From Gyromitra esculenta (Eukaryota; Ascomycota; Pezizomycetes; Pezizales; Discinaceae): DNA of 64,000 nucleotides. Position 1 is the stretch's first letter. The number at the start of each line of letters is the position of its first letter. The notes below the pieces were generated by a model. The model worked only from the letters and a program-made list of their open reading frames with translations, did not search any database and was not told the DNA's origin. Location: the NCBI GenBank assembly GCA_038503075.1, contig JBCAML010000009.1, positions 124,001-188,000 on the forward strand, written 5' to 3'. The position numbers and the translations under genes were made by a program. Below, in pieces: positions 12,101 to 23,589 of this stretch.

Positions 12101-15100
12101 GTCGAGACAATCGATCTAGTGGACAATGTCCGAGCCCTCCGGGGCGAGTTCGAGAGATATATGTGGGCTATCTTTAACATTATTAAAGCGCACTTAATGC
12201 CACTTCGCTTCAGAGCTAGTTCCATGGCCTTCAGGGCTGGTCTCTGGCCACGCATCTCTCCGATGCTACTGCTTCAGCAGCTAGCTACCAATGGCGCTGT
12301 TGGTTTATCACCAGAATGGAAAGTCGTCCTTGTCACCTACGGAATTGCAATCACCATGGTCCAGCGCCTTCAGCGTCTTCTTCGTTTTGCATCGCGCCAA
12401 GATTTTCTGAAGGAGTTCGAAAATATAGGGCACCAAAATTGGAGCCCTTTCCAGTATCCAGATTGGTTACTCATCGAGATCGAAAACGACTTGTTGATAC
12501 GCCCAGTCCAGGCTGATATTGCCGCTTCTATGATCGCACCATTGGGGAACAACAACTCAATCATGCAGTTGTGTATGGGCGAGGGTAAGACGTCCGTCAT
12601 CGTCCCAATTGTTGCAGCATCGCTCGCAGATAGTACGAAGCTAGTGCGGGTTGTGGTGTTGAAACCGCTATCGGGACAAATGTTTCAGACACTTGTGCAG
12701 AAGCTAGGGGGTCTGGTAAATAGGCGAATTTTCTTCCTGCCCTTCTCAAGAGGTATTAAAATGGGGAAAACCGAGATTACGGTGGTGAAGCGGTTGTACG
12801 AGGACTGTATGAAAAGTGGCGGGATACTATTGGTCCAACCAGAACATATTCTATCATTCAAGTTGCTGGGTTTGGAGTGGCTTTATAACTCGAAACACAA
12901 GAGTAGGAATGAAGGCGCAAGAAGCAATGATAAGAGTGACGCAGAAGTAGCAAAGCTGCTACTTGATGCTCAGAGGTGGTTAGAGGAGCACTCGAGGGAT
13001 ATTCTAGATGAAAGTGATGAAATTCTAAATTGCAGACATGAGTTGATTTATACCATTGGAAACCCGGCGCCAATCCAGAATCATCCACACCGATGGATCG
13101 TTATCCAGGAGATTTTTGACTTGATGCAAACGCATTTCAAGGGCCTAGAGCCCAGTGTACTAGATTTTGAGGTCGAAACACACAGACAAGCGAGGAGATT
13201 TGGGTCAATACGAATTCTGAACCTTGAGGCGGGGAGGAAGTTGCTACGTGAGATAGCGGAAAAGATTATCGAAGGTACGTAACTTCCTTTACAAATCGCG
13301 TGCTACCTTCAATTAGAAGGATATCGTACTTATCGATCTCCGTAGATCAACTTCTCACCATTTCATTCCGCCTCTTTCCCGCCGACAAGCGTGAAATGGC
13401 TAGACAGTTCATCACCAACACCGATATGACTGAGCAAGAAGCCACCCCGCTCCTCAAATATTTTGACGAAAATGGTAACTCTAGCGATATACTCTACCTC
13501 CTCCGGGGGTTGATTGCTCGCAACATTCTCCTCTTCTCACTGAAAGAAAAGCGTTGGAAGGTCGACTATGGCCTTGACCTTAAACGCTCACTTCTCGCTG
13601 TCCCATATCGAGCCAAAGATTCACCTGCTGGAAAAGCGGAGTTCAGCCATCCAGATGTCGCAATAGCGCTGACATGTCTCAGTTACTATTATGGGGGGCT
13701 GAATGAGGCACAGTTGGAGACGAGCTTCAGGAATCTCTATAAATCAGATAACCCAGCCTTAGAGTACGAACGCTGGATTAAGGGAGTCGTACTGCCGAAA
13801 TCGTACCTTGAGCGCCTTAACGGTATAAATCTTGAAGACAAAAACCAGTGGAAGGAAGTCATCTATCCAACTTTCAATTACAATAAATCCGTCATTGACT
13901 CGTACCTGTCTGGAGTCGTTTTCCCTAAAGAGGCCAAGGAGTTTCCCCATAAGCTGTCGACCTCAGGTTGGGACATCGCCGGGTCGAAGATACATCCAAC
14001 AACAGGATTCAGCGGAACTAATGACAACCGTTATCTCCTCCCGTTATCCATCGAGCAACTTGACTCGGATGAACAATTAAACACCAACGCGCGAGTACTA
14101 AGCTATCTCCTACAGAAGGAAAACGACTACATGCGTATTGCTAGTCCCAACGATGAGCGTATCGACGTTGAGCAGCTACTAGTGAAACTCACCCAGCAGA
14201 AAGGCGGTCGACAGATTCGCGTGATACTAGATGTTGGTGCACAGGTGTTGGAACTGAGGAATGATGAAGTAGCAACGAGATGGTTAGAGCTAGTTGACGA
14301 GTATTCGGCAGATGCAGCGGTGTATTTCAATGATAACGACGAGTTAACAGTGTTGACAAGGGATGGTATTAGAGAGCCGTTGATGATATCGGCATTCGCA
14401 GGGAGATTGTCGAGCTGTTTAGTATACTTGGACGAAGTACACACAAGGGGGACTGATTTGAAACTGCCACCAAAGACTAGGGCGGCGGTCACCCTAGGAC
14501 CAAATTTGACAAAGGATCGACTTGTACAAGGCAAGAGCCCTCTCTCCGAGGTACTGTATTGCAAACTCTGTTTAACTAGAAATAGCATGTATGAGGATGC
14601 GGAAACTCGGAAACGGACACTCCGTTACCTTTTGTGGTCCTCCGGAAATCGACAGGAAAATCTTAAAAATCGCCCAGTTCCACAATCGTGAGGCTATCGA
14701 AGTCCAAGACGTCCTCCACTGGTGTATGGATGAAACTTGTATCAATGCCCGGAAGCTCCTCCCTATCTGGGCCAAACAAGGCATCAGCTACCAAAAACAC
14801 CTCAAATCCTGGGACGAAATCGGCGAAGGCAGACAGTTCCCAAAAGGCTTGCTTGAGAAAGAATCTAAAACACTCCAGGAGCATTACGGGTTTGAGCAAT
14901 CCAGAGACGAAACAATCGACTCCCATCGCACATCAGGAGCAAAAGATAGCGAACTAGATAAAATCCGAAAGAAATGCGAGAGCTTTGGAGTAAAGTCGTT
15001 TCGTGGGGCAGGAATGTTAGAGGAACAGGAGAGGGAATTGGCGCATGAAGTAGAGTGTGAGAGGGAAAACCAGCGACCGACAAGGATGGGGCCGGTAAAG

Positions 15101-15919
15101 CACCATCTTTCTAACGGGGTCAAACAGTTCATTACTACCGGAACCCTACCACCGACTTTTCGCCAACCAAGCACCGAAATCATTCCGGCATTCAGTATCC
15201 TCTCAAGAACCTCAGCAAATGAATACCTAGAGCTGACAGCATTCTCCCGGGGACTATTAGCGACATCGGACTTCCGTGATGTTATCGAGGGGGGACAGCG
15301 CAAAGATAATAAGACGGACGACTTTTTACGGTCTGTCAACTGGATCGTCTCGAGTACTGTGGATCGCAACATTCTCGTAATCATGAGTTCCTTTGAGGTC
15401 AACAGGCTGCTACCAGAGATCCGCGAGTCGTCATATGTTCACTTACACATATACTCCCCCAGAGTCACACGTTCCACGCCTTCCTATGAATTACTTGATT
15501 TTTGTCCAATCCCGCGTCTTCCGCACCCATGGCAGCCCAACCTCTCCCTGGTCGACCAACTTAACATTTTTGCCGGGCAACTTTACTTCCCAGACTTCAA
15601 GTCGTACGAGAGAGTATGCGGGCTCTTAGGGTTACGTCTAGATGAAACTTCGTCAGACAAGAGAGTTTTCATCCACAGTGATGGGTTTGTCAAAAGGCAA
15701 GATCGACAGACGGTGGGAATGAAATATGAGTCGTCATTCGTAAAGTCTCCAGTCACTTTACTGAGGATGTTGGTTGGGTTTAGGCGGAAGGGACAAAGCT
15801 ATATCGCAACGCATATGGGCCATGTTTTGCACGGAAGGCTGCTGACGGAGGAAGACATTGAGGGGGAGGACATTAAGGAGGAGGACATTGAGGAGCAGGA
15901 GTTGGAGAAGAAGGTATGA
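6188..15919 (+). CDS. Giant DUF6606-DUF3638-DUF3645 protein (paralogue A)
   Basis: Exons by hand: 6188-6203, 6266-6547, 6606-9649, 9703-9777, 9830-13274, 13346-14530, 14586-15919. They sum to 9,381 nt with a closed frame, 3,126 aa. The N-terminus has the DUF6606 signature NHVFLPPKLPQ. A Cys/His cluster lies near residues 596-616. A P-loop MGEGKTSVI lies near residue 2,055, DESD near 2,198, the DUF3645-type segment VPYRAKD..AEFSHPDVAI near 2,370 and TRGTDLKLP near 2,654, followed by QACMRMRKLG. The last intron uses a GC donor (14531). The 16-nt first exon (MSQLK) and the 75-nt fourth exon match paralogue B exactly in length. The C-terminus is a low-complexity acidic run of E, D and I. Databases often label this family ubiquitinyl hydrolase; I see no OTU or UCH catalytic signature, so that label is unsupported here. 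Cell location and function are unknown. Confidence 0.9.
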
Positions 15920-18900
15920 TAAATATAGCCTGTCAAGCGTAGAAGTAATTACTCCTTTCGTCCTTCTGACACCATTCTTTTGTAGTTATCGATTCTCTCA
16001 GTGGACGAGGAAGAAGGCTCAACACCAGGTTTTTGGAATTATTTCTTGGGGTCATTTCATTGATTTTCATTACTCTTGGTATCGGCGGTGGACCCTTACG
16101 TATTGTATTGCAAATAGGTCGAACATGTTTTTGCTATCGTAGATTGCAGGGTAATAGTCGTATATGTGTCTCTCTCCTACTAATGGTGATACAGGTCCAG
16201 ATACAAGAGAAAACAACTTAATGGTACATCCCAGGACTCATTGCTGAATTCGTATATGTCATTTGACTATCCGTATCGAAGCACCATCGCTGTGAGGCCT
16301 AAGACTCTGAAGTCCGCACAGAGGCAAGGATTCAGAGCTAAAAGCCTTATATTCTAAGAAGAGTTGATTGATTCATCTTGAGAAGAGTATTACAGCTACC
16401 TCTATAAATACTCTTGTCTTACGAATCATATTGCGTAAGCCTCGTCCCATGACAGTCCCATCTGTCCCATGACAATCGCTTTCGTGCTACCTACCCATAC
16501 GCAGGTACAAGATGGAGAAAAAGGGCCTTATGCCACTACGGTCCAGGTCGAGAAAACCCATTCGAGAGCTTAACAAACGCAAGTATTTTTCAGTATTGAG
16601 CAATAGCTTACCGTCTCCATAATTATGCAAACAGTTGACAGGTTAGGTGAAATTTCGGCCTCATTCCTATAGGGCTGCTCATCGCCATTCTGTTTCTCGG
16701 CAGGCGATAACATGTACAAGTTATCATCGACCCCAAACCCATATAAGAGTGGAATTGTATGTTGTATAATAGCATATAGAATAGATGCTTCTCCATTACC
16801 GTAGACCTGCATTGCTTCAGCCAGCCTCTGTTCTCACCGCTGTTTGGGTAGTCGTCAAGTTAGCAATGTGGTCATCAGGTAATTTGCCAGTTACCCGGCA
16901 AACTGAATTAGACTAACTTGGCTATACCCAGGGTAGGTATTTGGTGGAGCTCTAAAATCCGCCAACACCCAATATAGGAAAGGATTGTCACGTGACAAGT
17001 CGGCTGCGAGACTAGTTATTGCCATGTAAAGTCGCGTTCGCTGATAGCAAATTAGATAATTGTAAATCAAAAACAACTGCCCAACTACATCCAATGACTT
17101 ATTACGGCCACCTTCCATAGAAATTATCCTCAACCCATCAACGGTCGTGCCCGATAAAGAGGGAATAATCCCAAGACTTTCCGGACAACACTATACTCGG
17201 GAGGTTTGGAAAAGTACCGTCAAATATATGCAAACAGAGCGCATTGCCAGCTTGCTAAGAATAACAAGAAATAAAAGTAATCAACTCTCTTCGTTCCTAC
17301 ATGTAATATCCCAGCAATAATTATTGGAACTATAGGTATTGCGTCCTAATAGTACTGAGACTTCGCCTCTGCAGGTAGATCTTAATAAAATATAGGCACA
17401 GGACAGCGGGTAAACAGGATAGCTGGTATGAGGGAGATACTGAATGATATTGATAACGAACTAAACTACTCCCACAACCCGTACTTAAGGAAAAACAATA
17501 CCGGTACTGTTGCCTCAGTACTGTAATCCCCCGCACACTATTCTATCCGACTTGGGATAACATTCTATCTGAGTCGGTACAACAAACTACCCACGCCGGA
17601 GTTTTGTGCAACCGATCACATGATGCACACGTGAGTCCTACTTTGACAGATCTTCGATAGCCAGACGAGTTTGAGAACTCGGCCTTTTGGGGGCTTCCTA
17701 TTGGTCGATCTGCTGTATATATACTGCCTGCTCTCGTCTATATCTCGCTCGGTATCCTAAGCTCAAATAATACTCGATCGTGGTCCAAAACTCCAACAGT
17801 CATGAAATATCACCGTACGAGTGACCGCCTATGAATACGATACGAGATACCTTATTACCTATACGACCTATCTCAGTGACAATAAAGGTACCTAGAAGCA
17901 AAGCATTATGTATTTTTGAGGGGGGGGAAGGTTTGACATCACCTCATCTCGCGTACATTTATGGACAAAACTCTACTTTCGAGCCTCTATTCTCGAATAA
18001 ACGCAACACCAAGTAATCACTTTCACGAAATTCAACTCCAAAATACCTGTACCTTTAAACTATTTTAGTTAAAACGACCAAGACGTAAGGACATGTAGCT
18101 ACAGAAAGTATATCGTTATAAACCATCATTATTACAGTCATCATCCAACTGATCGCAATACCGCCTCGACTATGCAGATTATATGTAATGAGACGAGACG
18201 AGATGTAGTCGTGTTAAGGTTACGTTACATTGCGTCGTCTGAATCCTGGAATGCGGCTCTGTAAGACCACAGTAGATCACTAATCAGTCTTCCCTTCCAC
18301 CCATGTCCCTGTCCACGTTAATGCCTATCCAGCTAAAGTAGCCTCTATACAAAAATACAAGTAGGGTTTAGGGTTTTTCCACATCACTAATAGTGTCATC
18401 ACCGGTGTTAGATGGGTGAGTAAGTGGTTAGAAGAGAGATGATAAGGTACCGATAGCAGTGAGGTCAAATCGGTGGACGTAAGTGTGCTTGTTTGTTTGG
18501 GAGCAAACTTTATGGTACTGTATAGGTAAATTTCAGCGACAACCATCTCGGCCATTCGCAACACGATTTCTTAACCCACAGTTAACCCACCACTGTTGCT
18601 TATTCCATAGCTGTTCCATTTCCCACCTACCTACTCGAACGGTTCCTACTCCGCGAGGGGATGCATATCATACTTAAAGAGGCATGTACAATATCATTAA
18701 CCAGTTATAGGCACATCTCTCCCTAGCTGGCGAGCCACAATTTCTCACTCGCATAGACGGGAACCAACAACGGTCGCCAGTTTAAAGAATTATACTCTTA
18801 CGTATAGGGATTCAATACATATGAATTATGTCGATCGTATTTTTTCCCCATGAACGTCTCCGCCAACTCCTGCAATCCTTTCTTTCTCAATTACATAAGT

Positions 18901-19015
18901 TGCACAGACACTTGTTTCGTCCGCTTATTTTTCTACATATATACGGGATGAAATATGCAAAACTGTTTAATGCTCTCACCCTATTATCGAGAATGCCTGG
19001 TGTTCTACTCTAGGC
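15920..19015. other. Intergenic, no gene seen
   Basis: About 3.1 kb between gene A and the convergent minus-strand gene. Only short non-ATG frames are present. Two tandem TTTAGGG units at about 18363 are too few to be telomeric. No RNA gene or mobile element was recognised. Confidence 0.55.
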
Positions 19016-21848
19016 TCAACACCACTCAGGATCTGCCTGGTCTGCGCGACCCTCTGGCTTGGCACCCCCAAGACAGCTTTTAACGGCTGCTGCAGTATCC
19101 ATGATAATCCGCTATGAAATGTAAGATACAAGTATCAAGAAGGAGAGAGGTAAGCCAATACGAACCTTAGCTCTCCAAGCAAGGATAATCACTTTAGAAA
19201 CATTGTCTAAGGACGCAAATGCCTCGGGCAAGTCCTGCTCCTCACTAGCTCTCAGGTGAAATACGTTGGTGTTTATTAACGACATGATAAACAGCTGGGT
19301 GTTAAGGCCTGATGACCCTAATTTTCAGCCCTAGACGCGATAATCAAACGATATGTAAAGGGGTTAGATCTGGAGCTACCCACCCGCTTGCATTACTCCG
19401 ACAACCCGTAACTTCGGAATTATACTTCTATCATTTCCGATAAGTTCTAGGAGACGATATAACATTGCACGGCATCCAGCAAGCAGCTTTGTGCGGTCCT
19501 TTTTCAGTTTCTCAGACCCATCTTCGTCATATTTCCCCGCCACTTCGAATAGAGCAAGCTCGTAGGAGTGATTACGTCCATGCATACGTGTTCGAAACAC
19601 TCCGTCGAAGCATGGACTATAATTAAGGTACTTGTATGGTTCATCATCCATTGCTGAAAGCGTGATTTCCTTCCTGGAAGCATCTCGATAAGCAGTGTCA
19701 CATGTACCAAAATAATTAGATTGTGTGTACCGTTTGAGTAGCATATCTGGGATGTCGATAAAGTAGTGATCCCACAAAACAGAGTTGACAAGGGTATCCA
19801 ATACTCCCTCACCAAGATCAAGTGACATATGTCCACTTTCTATCAGCCGTACCCTATAAAGAGCAAAACCAATTTCGTTAAATAATTATTACAAAAATCA
19901 ATCAATATCCAAGCAGAGGTGTAATTAACATTTGCTCAAAGACCCGAGTGATCCAGTATATGTCCTCGTTTTGACATGACTTGGTAACCTTTCGTCCAGC
20001 CTTTCTGCACTGCTTAAGTGTACCAACCTACCGCAAACTAAGCCTAGCAACCTAGCGAAAAACGGTGGAATGGAATTACTTTTTTATATTTTGTCAGCAC
20101 GCCCTTTAGATCCTCCGGAAATGCCGGCAACGGCTCCAACTGATCAAGCACATGTTTTCTATCCTCCGCGCTGATTGTCGATAGCATTTTTGTATCGACA
20201 ATGAAGCCATGGGCAGGGTCTATCTGCTTTAGCCCCATGACGTACTTAGCTAGACGGTCTTCCAGGTTCCCGCCACTGGGGAGTGGAAATGTAGTAGTCA
20301 TGATTTCCCGGAGCGCCTGAAACGATTTACATAAAAGATTCAACCTTTCTTCTTCCGTTTCAGCCTCACTTTTCACGGGTTCAGGTACAGCAACTGCACT
20401 TTGCGGCTGCACGCCCACGGTTTCCCTATGGCCGTTAGCGAATGTAATGATAGCAGATAAACACTCATCCGAAATTACCCCCCATGGACGGAAGAAGCGT
20501 CGATAACCTAGCGTGATCAACTTCAACCTTGATAAAGTCAAAAACGATTAGGACGACACGAGACCTACCCCCCCAGATTCACTTCCGCTAAAATTCACCG
20601 GTGAGTGATCGAAACTTCCACCGACGATTTGGTTGACCGGTGCGAAATAGTTGACCTGTGGCGTTGGCAAGGTCGAAATCAAATTCCCGAGGTTTGGCGA
20701 TGCGTGAGAGTTTGGCGATTTCGGTACGGAAGAGTTTCGCTTCTTTTTGCCCTTTGTATCCCGCCAGTTCCTGGCACGAGCCTTGTCCGACAAGCCTCCC
20801 TAGGAATTGATGAGATTGGATTACCAATCCACTTCAGTTAGATATTTAAACCCCAAGGGACATCCGTAACTAGACTCAGAACGGGCAAGATATCAAGCAA
20901 CAGAGGGTTATCAGATCAAGTCGAGGATCGAACTACCCGATGGGACCACCAGGCCAGGTCTCAAATAACCCGAAGGGTATCTGTAGCCCGGTGGATCTGA
21001 GTCTAAGCACGAGACAAGATAGCCCGACGAGGGATATCTCTAATCCAATGTCGGACTCAAAACCTCGAGGTTACCATCGTCCACACTAGGCCAAGTCTCA
21101 AATAACCCGAAGGGTATCCGTAGCCTTGCGTGGGACTCAACGTGAAAGTTCCATGGGACCACCGAGCCAGGTCTCAAATAACCCGAAGGGTATCTGTAGC
21201 TCGATGGCCTGTACCAAAGACCAACAACCCGAAGGTTACCATGGCGTCAGCTAGGCCAGGTCTCAGATAACCCGAAGGGTATCTGTAGCCTAACATGAAA
21301 TTCAACCTGAAGGTTACCGTGGGACCACCGGGCCAGGTCTCAGATAACCCGAAGGGTAACTGTAGCCCGGTAGACTAAGTCAGAGATCCAAAACCCGAAG
21401 GTTACCATGGGTTCATCGAGCCAGGTCTCAAATAACCCGAAGGGTATCTGTAGCTCGATGAAACTGAGCCGAGGATCGATCGACCGAAAAATATCTATCA
21501 TAAGTCTACCAAGCCTGAAGCATGTGGGTTAAAACAAAGCTTGGGGGAAAATGGAACCATACTGGACAGCCCTTATAATCCCTAAGCTTCTTATTCGCGA
21601 AAGTTACTTGATCCCCCTCGCCGTGCTTCGAAAGGTGCTTGATCGTCGAAGTCCAGTTGCTCAAAGCTATGCCGAAGTCGAAGTGGGCAGCACCGTGACG
21701 CGCGAATTCGGCGTCCAGGTAGTGTTTGATATCCCATTCCAAGGGGGGAGAGTCCCTGAGGTATGGTGGGATCTAAAGTTAGGGATTAGCAAACCGAGAA
21801 TAAACAAGGGATAAACAAACACACCTTAAGCTTAGATCGTTTCGCCAT
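19016..21848 (-). CDS. Uncharacterised fungal protein with PD-(D/E)XK-like C-terminal domain
   Basis: Exons read on the minus strand: 21848-21825 (MAKRSKLK), 21772 to about 21512, an unresolved junction, then 20799-20569, 20520-20080, 20012-19930, 19853-19384, 19317-19166 and 19111-19016 (TGA). From 20799 on all phases close (491 codons). The middle is a basic, Ser/Pro-rich linker with KGKKKR, a possible nuclear signal. The C-terminal third (NEDIYWITRVFEQM ... CFDGVFRTR ... ELALFEVAGK ... KLRVVGVMQAG) has the layout of the widespread fungal family in which D...ExxGK-like residues suggest a restriction-endonuclease-like fold. That is a resemblance by eye, not a search result. Between exon 2 and the exon at 20799 lies a block of hairpin repeats (about 20880-21485). 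The phase after exon 2 (2) does not fit the phase 0 needed at 20799, so an exon is missed or the repeats have broken the gene. Confidence 0.7.
20880..21485. repeat. Tandem hairpin-forming repeats, about six clear units
   Basis: Six copies of a core ATAACCCGAAGGGTA occur at about 20965, 21102, 21178, 21266, 21344 and 21431 (spacing 76-137 bp), plus degenerate copies at about 20890 and 21020. Each core can fold as ACCC-GAA-GGGT. In most units the flanks on both sides of the core (GGCCAGGTCTC ... CTGTAGCC) are followed by arms that are inverted repeats of each other. The arm sequence differs between units but stays largely complementary (TCATCGAGC/GCTCGATGA; ACCGGGC/GCCCGGT). Between cores lies a second palindrome, AACCCGAAGGTTACC or AACCTCGAGGTT. 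The block lies in the 5' part of the minus-strand gene. Confidence 0.85.
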
Positions 21849-21867
21849 CGTTAAGCCCTTTCATGGA

Positions 21868-21985
21868 GGAGACGATGGATGGCGGTTGATGCAGGATGGT
21901 GGAGTGGTTGATGCAAGATGATGGTTGACGCGGGATGGCGGGTGTGGTTGATGGCGGATGGTGAGGTGGCTAGGATAAAGGGAGT
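21868..21985. repeat. GATGG-rich simple repeat upstream of the minus-strand gene
   Basis: Irregular repeats of GGATGGxGG, GGTTGATG and related words lie just upstream of the ATG at 21848. They may be a short satellite in the promoter; no regulatory role is visible. Confidence 0.55.
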
Positions 21986-23215
21986 GGCTGGGCGGGAGTC
22001 TGCCAAGCCTTTCTTGGCGGAAAGCTTTTCTGCATATTATAACTGCAAAAACTCACAACAGATAGAAAAACTCGGGATGAATATATCAGCCCGGTTTTAT
22101 TACCCTTAGTTTGCTGATTTTACATTCATACCCCTTTTTTTCTAGATCGCAGAAGGTCGTCGTTGGGCAGGGCGAGGTGGCTCATGTTCGGCTTGGCGCT
22201 GATTGCGAGAGTCTTGGCGTTTCCTTTCTCTGTATCACTAGTAAAGCAAATCTCGTTTGTTTCCTCCCTAAGAGCCAGGAGTTTGCGTGACTATCGAATC
22301 GCCGTATGGCGCTTTGGCCCGATTCTAGGTACTCTGGGTTCGTGGAAGATCGAGAGGATCTCTGCTGGGACCGCTGCGGACCGTGAGATAAGTATACGGC
22401 AGTATGGTGATGATGGTGGTGATGGTGTACTTTACTCTAGGTAGCTGATGAAGGGAGCTAAGGAGTCTAGGTTACCCTAATCTTATCGCAACGTTTCAAG
22501 TAAATCTCGAATTTATTTTTCGGACCTTTTTCAATGCGATCTAGTAGCACCGAAAGGAATTTTCTAGCTTTTGCGGAAGTATTCTAGCGATCACCGGGTC
22601 GGTAACTATGAACAATTTGATACTTACGGTTTCGAGAAATATAATATATCACTCGGCTTCATCCATACCAGCGCTAGCAGCCTATGGGAGATGAATAGCA
22701 ATCATTGCCACAGGATATTCGACAGCGAAATAAATATCGGACTACTCCAATCTAACCTTTCCTTATCAACCAAATAGCTATAGCACTCTAGCATCGCGGC
22801 TCATCTTATCGTTGTTGAGGGCTAATATTTTGGTAGACCAAGTAGGAATTTAAAACGTATTGCGCCATGGATAATAAACGCAACTGAGCTAGCGCTATCA
22901 ATACGCGTACGGTAGGCAAAACGAAACTTAAGCAGTAGATTTTTTGCACAACCACAACTATTTGCTAGATTTTAAACTTATCTATACATTCATCGGTGCT
23001 GCGTGTATACTACGTACGCGTGCCATGGGATGGACAGAAGTAGAGTGTATGGAAATTTGATTCTAAATTATTCCCTGCTTGGTATGAGTATAATAACCCT
23101 AACCCCTAAGTGTGTATTTTTATGCTGGCTTGATTCAGCCAAAGACTAGATAGCCGCAGGCCTGGTGGGTTCCTCTCGTGCAATACAGCATATGCTGATA
23201 ACTTAGGGATAGCTG
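21986..23215. other. Intergenic, no gene seen
   Basis: This is AT-rich sequence with short frames only. An open frame at 22163-22444 has a hydrophobic start but no ATG, splice support or family resemblance. A CCCTAACCCCTAA run at about 23096 is a chance telomere-like word. Confidence 0.5.
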
Positions 23216-23217
23216 TA

Positions 23218-23345
23218 CTTGTTAGCAGGCATACGAACCAGAAAACATGGAGGATGTGGCTTTGTACGCTGCGGCATTAGACACGGATTCCGTAGCATAC
23301 AAAGCCACACCCCCATGTTTTCTGGTTCGTATGCCTGCTAACAAG
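23218..23345. mobile_element. TA-flanked foldback MITE, copy 1
   Basis: A 128-bp element that is almost one long palindrome: CTTGTTAGCAGGCATACGAA at the left and its complement at the right, with TA on both sides (23216-23217, 23346-23347). The TA duplication and TIR structure fit a non-autonomous Tc1/mariner-type element. The only break in the palindrome is around the centre. Confidence 0.85.
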
Positions 23346-23460
23346 TACAACCCGTGGTATAAATGCTTCTTATATCTGAGACTTGAGTGATACGAATCGT
23401 CCAACTACTGTATGTGCGGCACCATACTGTATTCGACTCGCTTATGGGGTTTGGAATATA

Positions 23461-23587
23461 CTTGTTAGCAGGCATACGAACCGGAAAACATGGGGGTGTG
23501 GCTTTGTATGCTACGGAATCCGTGCCTAATGCCGCAGCGTACAAAGCCACACCCCCATGTTTTCTGGTTCATATGCCTGCTAACAAG
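23461..23587. mobile_element. TA-flanked foldback MITE, copy 2 (inverted)
   Basis: A 127-bp copy of the same element, flanked by TA (23459-23460, 23588-23589). Its centre (GGAATCCGTGCCTAATGCCG) is the reverse complement of the centre of copy 1, so the two lie in opposite orientation 115 bp apart. Confidence 0.85.
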
Positions 23588-23589
23588 TA

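Noticed and set aside
14551..14585. GT donor at 14551 for the last intron of gene A
   Set aside because: It leaves phase 0, and the available acceptors then give an immediate stop. The GC donor at 14531 restores the exact joint seen in paralogue B.
6188..15919. Naming genes A and B ubiquitinyl hydrolase
   Set aside because: That name comes from automatic family transfer. I see no OTU, UCH or USP catalytic Cys/His box in either protein, only ATPase-like motifs and domains of unknown function.
18358..18376. Telomere-like TTTAGGG units, and CCCTAACCCC at about 23096
   Set aside because: Only two units or a single irregular word; far too short for an interstitial telomere.
20880..21485. CRISPR-like array
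   Set aside because: Repeats are spaced 76-137 bp with related, palindromic spacers in a fungal gene context. There are no cas genes and the organism is eukaryotic.
22163..22444. Frame with a hydrophobic N-terminus (93 codons)
   Set aside because: It starts on a non-ATG codon, the sequence is low-complexity toward its end (GATGGTGGTGATGG), and no family or introns were recognised.
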